The notes: generated by a model from the letters alone, not told the origin. A DNA stretch of 64,000 nucleotides from Cohnella algarum (GCF_016937515.1 NZ_JAFHKM010000002.1:5947001-6011000), one strand, 5' to 3'. Shown: positions 8,572 through 18,035, counted from the first letter of the stretch. A program made the numbers and translations.

Positions 8572-9492
8572 TTAATTTCGGGCATTCGATTGGGACTTGT
8601 CGTATTCGCTGCGGAAATATTCCAGGACGAAATGATGGAACAATCGGACGACCGGCGAAGGCTTCTCGCCGGCCCGGCGGATGAGGCCGATCGTTCGCGT
8701 CACGCGCGGCTCCTCGATTTTGACGACGGCCGGCATCATCGTTCCGGTGTGATGGAGCGCCATCTCCGGAAGCAAGCTGACGCCCATGCCGGCGGCAACG
8801 AGCCCGCGGATCGTGTCCGTTTCTTCTCCTTCAAATCCGATCCGCGGCAAAAATCCCGCCGCCTTGCAGGCCTCCCATACGATCGGACGCAAGGAGTACG
8901 GATTGCTGAACAACACGAAGTATTCATCCTTAAGCGCGCGCAAATGAATCGACTTCTCATTGGCGAGCGGATGATTTTGCGGAAGGATGGCGAACAATTC
9001 TTCCGTCAGGACGATTTCTCCCGTTACCGATTCGTTCTTTTCCGGGAAGGGAGAAATAAACGCCAAGTCCACCTCCGCTTCGACGATATCGCGAATCAGC
9101 GAAGCGTACATCCCCTGGCGGAAACGGAATTTGACCTGGGGATGGACTTTGCGAAAAGCCGCAATGACCTGGGGAATCAGCAGAATGCCGAGGCTGTGCG
9201 GAAAGCCGAGACGAATCTCGCCGGCTTCGGGGTCCACGAATTCGTGAATTTCCGTCACCGCGTTGTCCAGGTCCTGCAAAATGCACTCGGCCCGCTTCAG
9301 AAACAAATGGCCCACGGGCGTCAATTGCACGTTGCGCCCCCGCTGCATGAACAGCTGAACCCCCAACTCTTCCTCCAGCCGGTGAATTTGGCGGCTTACC
9401 GCCGATTGTGCCACGTGCAGTTCTTCAGCCGCTTTTGTCACATGCTGCAGTTTCGCAACGCGGATAAAATACTGCAGTTGTCGCAGTTCCAA
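8572..9492 (-). CDS. LysR-type regulator, GltC-like
   Basis: 306 residues. The N-terminal helix-turn-helix reads HVTKAAEELHVAQSAVSRQI, followed by the linker helix and a two-lobed effector domain from about residue 90. The sequence follows Bacillus GltC closely (MELRQL-YF start, DP--GEIRLGFPHSLG, LVAAGMGVSLLPE). GltC activates glutamate synthase genes, but no gltAB is nearby, so the target is unknown. The only usable start is TTG at 9492, with GAAGGAG upstream; a TGA stop in the same frame just before it excludes a longer protein. Confidence 0.88.
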   Translation of the reverse strand: MELRQLQYFIRVAKLQHVTKAAEELHVAQSAVSRQIHRLEEELGVQLFMQRGRNVQLTPVGHLFLKRAECILQDLDNAVTEIHEFVDPEAGEIRLGFPHSLGILLIPQVIAAFRKVHPQVKFRFRQGMYASLIRDIVEAEVDLAFISPFPEKNESVTGEIVLTEELFAILPQNHPLANEKSIHLRALKDEYFVLFSNPYSLRPIVWEACKAAGFLPRIGFEGEETDTIRGLVAAGMGVSLLPEMALHHTGTMMPAVVKIEEPRVTRTIGLIRRAGEKPSPVVRLFHHFVLEYFRSEYDKSQSNARN

Positions 9493-9548
9493 CTCAAGTC
9501 AAACTCCTTCCGCAATGTCCGGGATGAACTCTCGAACTTCCGCCGTCG

Positions 9549-10148
9549 TCAGCGGGCGATTTTTCCGCCCAATATTTTGTAAAAAACAAATCCCGCCGCA
9601 AGCCCCCCTATATGCGCCCAATAGCCGATATTCGGGACAAGGAAGGAATGGATAAGCCCCATGGCCAAAATGGCGTAGACGGTCGTACGGGACGCCTGGT
9701 CAAGCATCTGGCGCTGGAACACCGTCATGTACAGATAAGCGCCGTAAATGCCGTAAATCGCGCTGGAAGCGCCCATGCCCACCCAAAAATCGGAACCCGC
9801 CAGCATAACCGCCGCCAGATTGCCAAACATGCCGGAAACGACGTAAAACAGCGCGAACCGGACATGGCCGAAAATCCGTTCGAGCGGCGGGGCGAACACG
9901 AACAGCGCGAACATGTTGAAGAGCAAATGGGACCAGCTTCCGTGAAGGAACAGCGCGGTAATGTAGCGCCACACCTGATTGAGGCCCTCGACGTTCGTCA
10001 AGGCGCCGAATTCGATCAGATGAAAGATCCCCGTCCCCCCGGTCGCCGTCAAGACGATAAACATGGCGATGCAGGCCGCGATCAGGAACGTATTCACCGG
10101 ATAAAGCCGAATGTATTGGCGAAAGCTTTCGTAACGCAGGAAAATCAA
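9549..10148 (-). CDS. Rhomboid-family intramembrane serine protease
   Basis: 199 residues from a TTG start at 10148, chosen because AAGGAG lies 8 bases upstream and the protein then begins in the usual way (IFLRYESFRQYIRLYPVN). The open frame extends 177 bases further upstream but there it overlaps the tpx promoter. Six membrane helices carry the catalytic dyad S128 (GMGASSAIYG) and H179 (YWAHIGG), plus the HGSWSHLLFNM loop/helix 2 motif. Function is cleavage of membrane-spanning substrates; the substrate is not known. It is divergent from tpx and ends about 57 bases before the LysR start. Confidence 0.9.
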   Translation of the reverse strand: MIFLRYESFRQYIRLYPVNTFLIAACIAMFIVLTATGGTGIFHLIEFGALTNVEGLNQVWRYITALFLHGSWSHLLFNMFALFVFAPPLERIFGHVRFALFYVVSGMFGNLAAVMLAGSDFWVGMGASSAIYGIYGAYLYMTVFQRQMLDQASRTTVYAILAMGLIHSFLVPNIGYWAHIGGLAAGFVFYKILGGKIAR

Positions 10149-10190
10149 ATCGATCCGCTCCTTTTCCGACGGCGCCCGGTTTCCATGGAA

Positions 10191-10220
10191 TGGACAACCG
10201 CGTTTCTCAACGATTATAAT
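10191..10220 (+). promoter_or_regulatory. tpx: Candidate tpx promoter
   Basis: TGGACA, 18-base spacer, TATAAT, ending about 78 bases upstream of the tpx start. No Spx or PerR operator could be recognised by eye. Confidence 0.45.
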
Positions 10221-10297
10221 AAATTCGGCAAGCTTATCAAAGTCTGGGTTTTCCAGTCCGAACCCGGCTCTATTCCCTGGAGGAGGTAATTCCGAAT

Positions 10298-10816
10298 ATG
10301 AGTCAAGAACGCGCAGGCGCAGCAACGTTTAAAGGCAACCCGATTACGCTCATCGGCCCCGAGCTCAAAGCAGGCGATCAGGCACCCGACTTCGTCTTGA
10401 ACAAAAATCTGCTGGAAACCGTCTCCCTCAAAGATTTCGCGGGCAAAATCAAGCTAATCAGCGTCGTGCCTTCGATCGATACCGGCGTATGCGACGCGCA
10501 AACGCGCCGCTTCAACGAAGAGGCTTCCAAGCTCGGCGACGATGTCGTCGTCCTGACGGTCAGCGCCGATCTCCCGTTCGCGCAAGCCCGCTGGTGCGGA
10601 GCGGCCGGAGTCGATCGCGTCGTCATGCTGTCCGACTACAAAGACAACAACTTCGGTAAATCATACGGCGTTTTGATCAAAGAGTTTCAACTTGATCTCC
10701 GCTCGATTTTCGTTCTCGACAAAAACGATCAAATTACGTACGTCGAAGTGCTGGGCGAAATGACGGAGCACCCGAATTACGAGTCCGCCGTCGCCGCCGT
10801 CAAAAGCTTGCTGTAA
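10298..10816 (+). CDS. tpx: Thiol peroxidase (atypical 2-Cys peroxiredoxin)
   Basis: 172 residues, full length for Tpx. The peroxidatic cysteine is C65 in [16 protein letters not shown] and the resolving cysteine is C100 in AQARWCGA, the Tpx arrangement. It reduces hydroperoxides using thioredoxin in the cytoplasm. A strong ribosome site (GGAGGAGGT, 10279-10287) precedes the ATG. Single-gene unit with its own promoter and a bidirectional terminator. Confidence 0.96.
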   Translation: MSQERAGAATFKGNPITLIGPELKAGDQAPDFVLNKNLLETVSLKDFAGKIKLISVVPSIDTGVCDAQTRRFNEEASKLGDDVVVLTVSADLPFAQARWCGAAGVDRVVMLSDYKDNNFGKSYGVLIKEFQLDLRSIFVLDKNDQITYVEVLGEMTEHPNYESAVAAVKSLL

Positions 10817-10840
10817 TCGTAAACCCGAAGGAACATAACA

Positions 10841-10873
10841 AAAGCGAGGCAGGCCGCGCGCCTTCCTCGCTTT
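10841..10873. terminator. Bidirectional terminator between tpx and the gene at 10889-11272
   Basis: AAAGCGAGG / CCTCGCTTT stem flanked by A and T runs on each strand, between convergent genes. Confidence 0.8.
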
Positions 10874-10888
10874 ATTATCGTATGCCGA

Positions 10889-11272
10889 TTAACGCTTGTA
10901 AGCGGCAAGCTTCTTATCGAGCACCGCATAAATCTCCTGTATGACCCGGTAATTGGCGCCAAGATCGCCAAGCGATCCGCGGGAGGCCGAATAGATATCG
11001 ACGGCCGAATTTCCGGGGCCGGTTCCGACGACCTGGACGGTAATGTCCATCGTACGGCCGGACAGCGTGCGCTTTTCCATGACGATTTCGCCGATGGTCG
11101 GCACTTCATGCAAGACGCGGTAGCCTTGCATCTTCTTGAGGATCGAGCCGACCTCTTCCCAAGCGCGGTCCTTGGACAGACGATAATAATGGGATTTCAG
11201 TTTCGGATCTTTGGCCCTGTCGCCGGTATGCTCCTGACTTCGAAACAATCCGATGAGTATTCGCTTTAGCAA
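10889..11272 (-). CDS. Conserved hypothetical protein, possibly DUF1499-like
   Basis: 127 residues, TTG start with GGAGGGAGAG upstream. No signal peptide and no catalytic motif are visible. The body has the look of small conserved Bacillota proteins: an N-terminal basic stretch, HYYRLSKDRAWEEV, then strands around VLHEVPTIGEIVMEK and a C-terminal ASRGSLGDLGANYRVI helix region. A DUF1499-type assignment is a guess from overall pattern; the conserved tail suggests a real, selected protein. It is transcribed away from the RNA gene upstream. Confidence 0.7.
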   Translation of the reverse strand: MLKRILIGLFRSQEHTGDRAKDPKLKSHYYRLSKDRAWEEVGSILKKMQGYRVLHEVPTIGEIVMEKRTLSGRTMDITVQVVGTGPGNSAVDIYSASRGSLGDLGANYRVIQEIYAVLDKKLAAYKR

Positions 11273-11339
11273 TACACTCTCTCCCTCCGGGTGCCAACTG
11301 TGCCAATTCTAATCTTACCACGTCAGTCCCGGGGTGAAA

Positions 11340-11532
11340 ACAGTGAGATGAGAAAACCCGCCTATGCCGTTCGACGTGCAAGTTTCTGAACCCGCTCTCG
11401 CAGGTGGGTGTCCGCATCCGAGTTTTTGAAGTCCCCTTTAGGGGGCGTGACAGCCGCTCGGTCATATGAGACTCCCGATGAAACAGCATTGGTTCAAAAC
11501 AATAAGCGCCGTAACGTACATCGCAGGAAGTA
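11340..11532 (-). ncRNA. Structured small RNA, possibly 6S RNA (ssrS)
   Basis: About 190 bases with no convincing reading frame, behind a good promoter. On the minus strand the predicted transcript contains several nested pairings: CCGAG/CUCGG enclosing a CCCC-UAAA-GGGG hairpin, and ACCUGC-GAGA-GCGGGU with a GNRA-type loop. Size, isolated transcription and the long interrupted-hairpin look are those of Firmicute 6S RNA, which binds the RNA polymerase holoenzyme. I could not run a covariance search, so the family name is tentative; that a small RNA gene is here is more certain than which one. 3' end approximate. Confidence 0.5.
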
Positions 11533-11537
11533 CTCCC

Positions 11538-11565
11538 ATTATAACATGCACCGTTCAAAAGTAAA
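11538..11565 (-). promoter_or_regulatory. Promoter of the small RNA gene
   Basis: Read on the minus strand: TTTACT, 16-base spacer, TATAAT. Confidence 0.6.
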
Positions 11566-11590
11566 CCCGGGACGTGCTGGCATCGCCGAC

Positions 11591-12357
11591 TTATTTGCCC
11601 TTCTCCTCTTCGTCTTTCATCTCCGATTCGTCCAGCGGCAGATCGTCTTCCTGGCCTTGCGCCTGCTGCGCTTTCATCTGCATTTTCTGAATCGTATGAT
11701 AAAAATTGAAGAACGCGACGACCGCGACGATGCTGCCCATGAAAAACGGAATCAAAAAGGTGAACTGGAAAAAGCTCAAATAGATGACGAATGCGCTTAT
11801 AATCGCCGTCGACAGCGAGCGAAGCGGACGCCCGATCGTCAGGATCAAAGCGTTTTTGAGCAATTGAAACGTTTTCATATGAAAGTGGGACAGAAGCGAG
11901 AAAAACTGAAACAATGAAATGAACAGCAGAACCATCAGCGCGAGGAACAGGATCGCCACGACGCCGAACCCTTCCAAATCCCTTAAATACACCTGATAGT
12001 CAACGATAAGGATAAAGAACAGGACCGCATACAAAAGCCCCCAAGCATCGCCTGAAGGTAATTTTGCTTGTAATTGCGGAAAAACGTTTTGAACAGAGGG
12101 ACGTCCGTCTCCCCCATCACCCATTTCCGGGCGACCGAGAACATGGCCGAGGTCGCCGGAAAAAAAGTGAACGGGAGCAGGATGGCGATCAGGATCATCG
12201 TTGAAATAAATTGATCCGTCGTTTCCGATTGCAGCAGCACCAGAAACATATACCAAATCGGCAGGGAACAGACGATCCACAGCACGTTGGTCACGGACAA
12301 ACGCATAATCCATTCGGAAATTTTGTAAAAACCGCCCATCATGCCCCGCATTTCCAT
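11591..12357 (-). CDS. DUF624 (YesL-like) membrane protein, interrupted by a one-base frameshift
   Basis: ATG at 12357 with AGGAGG 8 bases upstream. The first frame (to about 12042) encodes KISEWIMRLSVTNVLWIVCSLPIW, typical of DUF624 N-termini; the remainder (GLLYAVLFFILIVDYQVYLRD onward) continues in another frame to 11591. The junction is a run of five C (12038-12042); one extra base gives QAMLGGLLYAVLFF and a protein of about 255 residues with five or six membrane helices and an acidic C-terminal tail. DUF624 genes often accompany sugar ABC transporters, but here the neighbours are cshA and the RNA gene. Role unknown. Confidence 0.8.
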
Positions 12358-12416
12358 AGGATTTCCTCCTAGATGACGTGATCTCGATTTAATCTGTCGT
12401 CGTTACCGCGCCGATG

Positions 12417-14057
12417 TCAAATGTTGACGAAATCCTCGCTTTGCGAACGTGTATTGCGCGTATCGTCTCGTTGATCGTTGCGTCTGCCGCGGGAACCGCC
12501 GTCGCGGAACGTAGACGAGGAGTCATCGCGCCAGCTGCGTCCGCTGTTGCCGCCGCCTTCGCGATACGGTCTGCGGTTGCCGCCGCCGTAGCCTCCGCGA
12601 TATCCGCCTTGGCCTTGACCGCCGCCTTGCCGCCAGCCGCCGTCGCGATTGCCGCCGCCGGGACCGTTGTATCGGCGCCCTTGACCGCCGTAACCGCCGC
12701 CGCCGCGTCCGTCGAATTTGCGTTTCTTCGAGCGGATCGGATCTTCCGGCGTAAGCTCGACGGAGACGTCGTTCTTGTCGCCCGCGAGAAGCTTCATCGC
12801 GGCGGAGAGCAGCTGAATCGAATCGTACTGCTCGAGCAATTGCGTCGCCGCCCACTTGAACGAGGACAGGTCCTCCTCGTTGCCGATCGCTTCGATCAGC
12901 CGGTCCGCGATGACGCGCTGCTTGCCTTCCATCGCTTCGGCAACCGTCGGCAGCGCCTTCTTGGCGATGCGGATGCGGTTAACGCGCTCGATAAAATGCA
13001 GGTGATCCGTCTCGCGCGGCGTGACGAACGTCCAGGAAGTCCCTTCCTTGCCCGCGCGGCCCGTACGGCCGATGCGGTGAACGTAGCTTTCCGGATCTTG
13101 CGGCAAATCGAAGTTGATGACGTGGGTAACGCCCGAGATGTCGAGACCGCGCGCAGCGACGTCGGTTGCCACGAGCACGTCGATGCTTCCGTCGCGGAAT
13201 TTGCGCATGACCGCGTCGCGCTGGTTCTGCGACAGATCCCCGTGCAGCCCGTCAGCCGCGTATCCGCGCTTCATGAGCGCTTCGGACAGCTCCGCCACGC
13301 GGCGCTTCGTGCGCCCGAAGACGATCGCCAATTCCGGCGGCTCCATGTCGAGCAGGCGGGAAAGGCCGTCAAACTTCATGCGCTCCTGAACTTCGATGTA
13401 GAACTGCTGGATGGAAGCATTCGTCTGGTGCGTCTTGGGAATGACCGAAATATGCTCGGGGTCGCGCAAAAACTGCTGGGCCAGCTTTTGGATGTTCGGA
13501 GGCATCGTCGCCGAGAACAGCAGCGTTTGACGCTCTTCCGGAACGAGCTTGAGGATGGATTGAATATCGTCCATAAAGCCCATGTCGAGCATTTCGTCCG
13601 CTTCGTCCAGGACGACCGTCTGAACGTCGTCAAGGCGGATCGTCTTCCGGTTAATGTGGTCGAGAAGCCGTCCCGGCGTCCCGATAATGATCTGCGGCTT
13701 GCGTCTCAAGCCCCGGATTTGCCGGCCGATGTCCTGGCCGCCGTAAATCGCCAAAGAGCGCAAACCTTTGAACCGTCCGAGCTTTTCGATTTCTTCCGCA
13801 ACCTGAATGGCAAGCTCGCGGGTAGGCGCCATGATCAGCGTGACGATGCGATCTTCGTTGGCCGCGATGCGGCTGACGAGCGGAATGCCGAAGGCGGCTG
13901 TTTTGCCTGTGCCCGTCTGGGCCTGGCCGATCATATCCTTACCGCTTAGAGCGACCGGAATCGCCTGGGCCTGGATGGGAGTCGGTTCTTCGTAACCAAG
14001 TTCCGAAATGGCTTGCAGCACGTCGGGCTCCAAACCGAATTGTGAAAATGTACTCAA
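12417..14057 (-). CDS. cshA: DEAD-box ATP-dependent RNA helicase, CshA-like
   Basis: 546 residues. The helicase core is complete: Q motif ([13 protein letters not shown]), motif I AQTGTGKT, Ia [55 protein letters not shown]. After residue about 435 comes a basic tail rich in RGG/GGY repeats, an RNA-binding extension. CshA-type helicases remodel RNA, assist ribosome assembly and join the RNA degradosome, especially in the cold. The start is TTG (14057) with AAGGAG about 11 bases upstream; the transcript leader is about 60 bases. Confidence 0.93.
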   Translation of the reverse strand: MSTFSQFGLEPDVLQAISELGYEEPTPIQAQAIPVALSGKDMIGQAQTGTGKTAAFGIPLVSRIAANEDRIVTLIMAPTRELAIQVAEEIEKLGRFKGLRSLAIYGGQDIGRQIRGLRRKPQIIIGTPGRLLDHINRKTIRLDDVQTVVLDEADEMLDMGFMDDIQSILKLVPEERQTLLFSATMPPNIQKLAQQFLRDPEHISVIPKTHQTNASIQQFYIEVQERMKFDGLSRLLDMEPPELAIVFGRTKRRVAELSEALMKRGYAADGLHGDLSQNQRDAVMRKFRDGSIDVLVATDVAARGLDISGVTHVINFDLPQDPESYVHRIGRTGRAGKEGTSWTFVTPRETDHLHFIERVNRIRIAKKALPTVAEAMEGKQRVIADRLIEAIGNEEDLSSFKWAATQLLEQYDSIQLLSAAMKLLAGDKNDVSVELTPEDPIRSKKRKFDGRGGGGYGGQGRRYNGPGGGNRDGGWRQGGGQGQGGYRGGYGGGNRRPYREGGGNSGRSWRDDSSSTFRDGGSRGRRNDQRDDTRNTRSQSEDFVNI

Positions 14058-14126
14058 ATTGTTTTCAAACTCCTTCTGTTATGGGCCTTCTTTAAAGCTA
14101 ATTGCGTCCCAAAAAATATACATTCC

Positions 14127-14135
14127 ATTATAACA
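14127..14135 (-). promoter_or_regulatory. cshA: Extended -10 promoter element of cshA
   Basis: TGTTATAAT on the minus strand (TGn plus a perfect -10); no good -35, which fits an extended -10 promoter. Confidence 0.45.
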
Positions 14136-14245
14136 CACAATCGACATCCAACACCAGCAAAGGTAAAACCGCATGCCTTCCAAAGCGAAGGGAACCCTAA
14201 ATCCATCGCACATCGAATCGTATCGGCGGAGGAAAATCGTTCCCG

Positions 14246-15078
14246 ATGAAAACCATTTTGCACGAATTGCCGGCTGTCGGACTTATCGTTCTGTGCGCCG
14301 CGGTCATCTCCGCCGGGTTCCAGCTGCTGCTTATTCCCCAGGAAATGCTCAGCGGCGGCATATCCGGCGTCGCCATGATCGTCGGTTACGTAACGGGTCT
14401 CAACATCGGCTGGCTTTATTTTGCCTTAAACGTCCCCGTTCTATTGTGGGGCTGGAAAGCGCTCGGCAAACGTTTCGTTTTGCTCAGTCTCGTTTCCGTG
14501 ATTTCCGTTTCGGTGTTCATGCAGCTCATCCCCGTACGCCCCTTTTCGGGGAGCCCGTCTTATCCGCCGTATTCGGAGGCGTTCTGGTCGGAGCCGGCAC
14601 CGCCGTTTCGCTTCGTTACGGAGGCTCTACCGGCGGGTTCGACATCATCGCCTCCATCATTTCCCGCTCGCGCAATTTGCCCGTCGGGGCGCTCCTGTTG
14701 GCGTTGAACGGAATCGTCGTCGCCGCCCTCGCCCTTTACGCCCGCAACGCGGATGCAGCCCTATATTCTATGCTGTCGATCTTCGCAACGGGAAAAGTAA
14801 TTGACGCCGTTCACACGCCTCACCGGAAGGTTACGGCGTTCATCGTCACGAACCGGGCGGAGGAGCTCGCCGAAAAGCTCCTGCGAATTCCCCGCGGCGC
14901 GACCTTGCTGAAAACGAAAGGCGCGTTTACGAGCGCAGAACGGGATTTGCTGATGACGGTGACGACCCGTTACGAGCTTGCCGATTTGCGAAAGCTGGTC
15001 AAGGAAACGGACCCGCAAGCGTTCGTCAACGTCGTTCAGACAGTAGACGTCATCGGAGAGTTTCGGCAAAAACGCTAA
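14246..15078 (+). CDS. YitT family membrane protein, interrupted by a one-base frameshift
   Basis: ATG at 14246 with GGAGG upstream. The first frame gives the membrane domain (LPAVGLIVLCAAVISAGFQLLLIPQEMLSGG, then VGYVTGLNIGW), and the homologous continuation EPVLSAVFGGVLVGAGTAVSLR, STGGFDIIA and the cytosolic DUF2179 domain (about the last 85 residues) is in a different frame to 15078. The switch is at GGGG (14548-14551); one more G gives PFSGEPVLSAVF and a normal protein of about 277 residues. Function of YitT proteins is not established. A bidirectional terminator follows. Confidence 0.85.
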
Positions 15079-15147
15079 GCGAGAACCGAACGGAGCGCCA
15101 AAGCGCCGGCCCGCGTTCTATAGCATGCGCAATTTTCGGCGAAACGG

Positions 15148-15193
15148 AAAGGCTGCTTCCCATGGGCGGCGGATCGCCGGGGAGCAGCCTTTT
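15148..15193. terminator. Bidirectional terminator between the YitT and DUF3906 genes
   Basis: AAAGGCTGCTTCCC pairs with GGGGAGCAGCCTTTT; A and T runs flank the stem. Confidence 0.8.
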
Positions 15194-15197
15194 CCTT

Positions 15198-15416
15198 TTA
15201 TCCGAGCCGGCCGTTATGCTCAACGACGTAGCCTGCTCCTTTTACGGCACGGCGCTTTTCGATCAGCACAAGCTCGCGCACGTCCTGCTTGCCGACAAAA
15301 TGCCGCTCGAGATGGACTTCGGCCTGCTCCATCGCTTCGGCGTCGGAATCGCCCATCACGATCATCGTGACGCCGGGCCGATCGCCGAACACTGCCTCCA
15401 GCTTGTACAAGTACAT
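15198..15416 (-). CDS. DUF3906 family small protein
   Basis: 72 residues, beginning MYLYKLEAVFGDRPGVTMIV and ending in the conserved-looking LIEKRRAVKGAGYVVE. This matches the small Bacillota DUF3906 proteins by pattern. No catalytic motif. It starts 34 bases after pfkA ends, in the same orientation, so it is probably the last gene of that unit; its ribosome site is weak (GGGG). Confidence 0.75.
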   Translation of the reverse strand: MYLYKLEAVFGDRPGVTMIVMGDSDAEAMEQAEVHLERHFVGKQDVRELVLIEKRRAVKGAGYVVEHNGRLG

Positions 15417-15449
15417 ATAGGCGTCCCCGTTTCGGGCGACCGCCCGCCC

Positions 15450-16418
15450 CTATTGGGCGAGGCGAATCGCCAAGTTGTACAGATCCATGTCGATCGCTTT
15501 TTTCGTGGATACGACTTTGTCGATGTCCGTGACGACAAGTTCGCCTTTGATGATGCCGCAGGCTTTGGCGGAATCGCCCTCGGCGAGCTTTTGCACGGCG
15601 AAGTCGCCCAGCCGGCTGGCCAAAATCCGGTCGTTGTGCGTCGGCGTGCCGCCGCGCTGGATGTGCCCCAGCACCGTCACCCGCGGCTCGATTCCGCTAT
15701 GCTCCGTGATCTCGCGGGCGATGTCCTCGCCCCGGCCGACGCCTTCGGCCACGATAATGATGCTGTGGCGCTTCCCGTTCTGGAAATTTTCCTTCATCCG
15801 CGTCGAAATCTCGCGAATGTCAAACGGGACTTCCGGCACGAGAATCGATTCCGCCCCGCTGGCAAGCCCGGCGTAAAGCGCAATGTCCCCGCAGTGACGG
15901 CCCATGACTTCGACGACGGAGGAGCGCTCGTGCGACGTCATCGTGTCGCGCAGCTTGTTGATCGCGTCGACGACGATGCTTACCGCCGTATCGAATCCGA
16001 TCGTAAAGTCCGTGAACGGAATATCGTTGTCGATCGTCCCCGGCAGGCCCATCGTCTTGATGCCGAGCTTGCTCAGCTTGTTCGCGCCCTGATAGGAGCC
16101 GTCCCCGCCGATGACGACGAGGCCGTCGATTCCGTATTTGCGCAGCACGTCCGCGCCCCGCTGCTGCCCTTCCGGCGTCATGAATTCCTTGCAGCGGGCC
16201 GTCTGCAAAACGGTGCCGCCGCGCTGGATGATGTCGCCCACGCTTCGCAGGTCCATCGGCCGCAGGTCTTCGTTAAGCAGCCCTTGGTATCCCCGTTGAA
16301 CTCCGTATACTTCCAAGCCGCGGAAAAGCCCGCTCCGCACGACCGCCCTCACGGCCGCGTTCATCCCTTGCGAATCTCCGCCGCTGGTCAATACGGCAAT
16401 TTTTTTCACTGCGCTCAT
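15450..16418 (-). CDS. pfkA: ATP-dependent 6-phosphofructokinase
   Basis: 322 residues, full length. The N-terminal GGDSQGMNAAVR ATP site, PGTIDNDI with the catalytic Asp, MGRHCGD, and GHIQRGG are all present, with GGDGS marking an ATP-type enzyme. It converts fructose 6-phosphate to fructose 1,6-bisphosphate in glycolysis. ATG with AGGAGG 8 bases upstream. In Bacillus pfkA is coupled to pyk and accAD; here it lies between ytpB and the DUF3906 gene, an unusual setting. Confidence 0.97.
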   Translation of the reverse strand: MSAVKKIAVLTSGGDSQGMNAAVRAVVRSGLFRGLEVYGVQRGYQGLLNEDLRPMDLRSVGDIIQRGGTVLQTARCKEFMTPEGQQRGADVLRKYGIDGLVVIGGDGSYQGANKLSKLGIKTMGLPGTIDNDIPFTDFTIGFDTAVSIVVDAINKLRDTMTSHERSSVVEVMGRHCGDIALYAGLASGAESILVPEVPFDIREISTRMKENFQNGKRHSIIIVAEGVGRGEDIAREITEHSGIEPRVTVLGHIQRGGTPTHNDRILASRLGDFAVQKLAEGDSAKACGIIKGELVVTDIDKVVSTKKAIDMDLYNLAIRLAQ

Positions 16419-16481
16419 GAACGATTCCTCCTAGAATTTCGTTGCAAACGGCCGCCGCTTTCGTTCGTGACGCTTGCAAAT

Positions 16482-17558
16482 TTACATGGCCTTGCGAATG
16501 AAATGGCTGTTCAACCAGAAAAACAACCTTGTCCACGGACTGCCCTTCATCAAAATTCGGGCCGTGTGCTCGACTCTGCGCTGGCCCCGCACTTTCGGAT
16601 CGGACAAATACAAGGCGAGCAAGCCTTCCACGATCATGCGGTGAAAGCCGGCAAACGGCAAATGATCGGCGGAAGCTCTTGCGGCCTGCACCATCCGGAG
16701 CATTCTGGCGTTGAGCTCGTCCTGATTCTCGTAATAGCTGCAAAAATTCAGGTCGCCGCCCTGTTCGTCCTCCGCCTGGTCGATCAGATAATCAAGCAAA
16801 ATATGCAGCCCGTTGATGGCCGGAAAATAAGAGTCGCGGATTTCGCCGGCTTGCTTCGCGGTGAGCTTCTCGTCGCTGGCGGCGAGAAACAACATGAACA
16901 TGCCGAGCGTCGACCCGGTCGCCGCGGCGAATTCGTTCCACAGCAGTTCCGGATAGCGGGGCGCGTGCTGCTGCCACCAGGCGAGCAGCTTGTCCTCCCG
17001 CAGCGGCTTGGCGATATGCTTGTACACTTGGAGATCGCCGTACAGGCTCACGAGCTCCCTGACGTCTTTCTGCACGAGGGAGTACGAAGGAAGGCGTTCG
17101 ATGCAGGCTTGGCAGCGTCTGACGAGCGCTTCCAGGTAGCCGCCGTCGTTCTGCTCGGCGCGGAGCGCGTAATAATTCGTCAAGGGCGCACCGACCGTCA
17201 CGGCATCCAGCATGCTGCGGTGAAGCAGCCGAAAATCGTCGGCGTCGAGCGACGTGCTGCGATCGCACAAGTTATCCAGGTAGTCGCTGATCGTCTGCAG
17301 CGCCACGATGAGCGGGATCAGCACATCCCTTTGCTCCAGGTTCGCGGCGGCGTAAACCGCCCCTCCCTGGCAATGGAACTCCTTATGGGCGATGCTGCCG
17401 AGCGCCTGCTTCCGCAATTCGGAGTCCGGAATGCTCTCCGCCATCCTCCGCCATCCTCCGAGATGTTCCTTTACGCCGGGAAGAATGTACTTGTAGACGC
17501 GATGCATCAGGGCAAAAGGACCCCGAGGAGAGCGGCCGGCAAGCAACGTTTGATTCAT
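16482..17558 (-). CDS. ytpB: DUF2600 / tetraprenyl-beta-curcumene synthase homologue
   Basis: 358 residues from the ATG at 17558 (GGAGGT 8 bases upstream; an in-frame TTG nine bases earlier is less likely). The two acidic signatures of YtpB-type terpene synthases are visible: D92-Y-L-D-N-L-C-D99 and DYLIDQAEDEQGGD near residue 255. Characterised Bacillus YtpB converts tetraprenyl (C35) diphosphate to tetraprenyl-beta-curcumene, the precursor of spore-associated sesquarterpenes. The partner cyclase is not in the window. A 63-base gap separates it from pfkA downstream. Confidence 0.88.
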   Translation of the reverse strand: MNQTLLAGRSPRGPFALMHRVYKYILPGVKEHLGGWRRMAESIPDSELRKQALGSIAHKEFHCQGGAVYAAANLEQRDVLIPLIVALQTISDYLDNLCDRSTSLDADDFRLLHRSMLDAVTVGAPLTNYYALRAEQNDGGYLEALVRRCQACIERLPSYSLVQKDVRELVSLYGDLQVYKHIAKPLREDKLLAWWQQHAPRYPELLWNEFAAATGSTLGMFMLFLAASDEKLTAKQAGEIRDSYFPAINGLHILLDYLIDQAEDEQGGDLNFCSYYENQDELNARMLRMVQAARASADHLPFAGFHRMIVEGLLALYLSDPKVRGQRRVEHTARILMKGSPWTRLFFWLNSHFIRKAM

Positions 17559-17588
17559 GCGGCGCAACCTCCACCTGCTAGCCTAAGC

Positions 17589-17936
17589 TCAGCTGTGTTT
17601 TCGTCGTTCTTCATCCATATCCTGCTGGGTCCGGTACCAAATATGCAAGTCGTTGATCCTGCTGGCCAGCTCGGCGATCGCGCCGTTCAGGCGGCAGGAT
17701 TCCTCAAAGTCTTCCTCTTCGTACAGGCCTTCCTGCAGCCTCTTGATTTGCTCCTCGAACGCGAAAATCCGATCGGGGATCGTTCCCCGGATCCGTTCCC
17801 ACGCCTCGAGAAGAAGCGATTGCCTCGACCGGCTCAAGCTTTCCCATGGAACGGCCAAACAAGGCAGCGTGATGCCCAGCCGTTCGCTTGCCGCGAACTG
17901 GCTCTCCACCCAAATTCGATCCTGAAGTTGTCCCAT
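17589..17936 (-). CDS. Hypothetical protein
   Basis: 115 residues from the ATG at 17936 (AGGGG upstream). Largely alpha-helical and acidic in the second half (FEEQIKRLQEGLYEEEDFEESCRL, then IAELASRINDLHIWY). No signal peptide, membrane segment or known motif. It lies 30 bases upstream of ytpB in the same orientation and could be co-transcribed with it. I do not recognise the family. Confidence 0.6.
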   Translation of the reverse strand: MGQLQDRIWVESQFAASERLGITLPCLAVPWESLSRSRQSLLLEAWERIRGTIPDRIFAFEEQIKRLQEGLYEEEDFEESCRLNGAIAELASRINDLHIWYRTQQDMDEERRKHS

Positions 17937-18035
17937 GCTCAACCCCTATTTCCGCATCATTCTTTAATTTATCATTTCGAATGGGCTAAATCCAGTGAAA
18001 AAGTATTGAAAACGCCTACTCAATCGTGACGAACC

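Noticed and set aside
12520..12720. Repetitive GC-rich tract that might be a separate repeat element
   Set aside because: It encodes the RGG/GGY tail of the helicase.
12414..13949. Plus-strand frame of 511 codons opposite cshA
   Set aside because: Antisense shadow of a clear DEAD-box helicase; composition is a by-product of its GC-rich codons.
17440..17465. Short tandem repeat of CCGCCATCCT units
   Set aside because: Two copies inside ytpB codons; too small to call an element.
15162..18029. Plus-strand frame of 955 codons
   Set aside because: Runs antisense across DUF3906, pfkA, ytpB and a hypothetical gene with no domain of its own.
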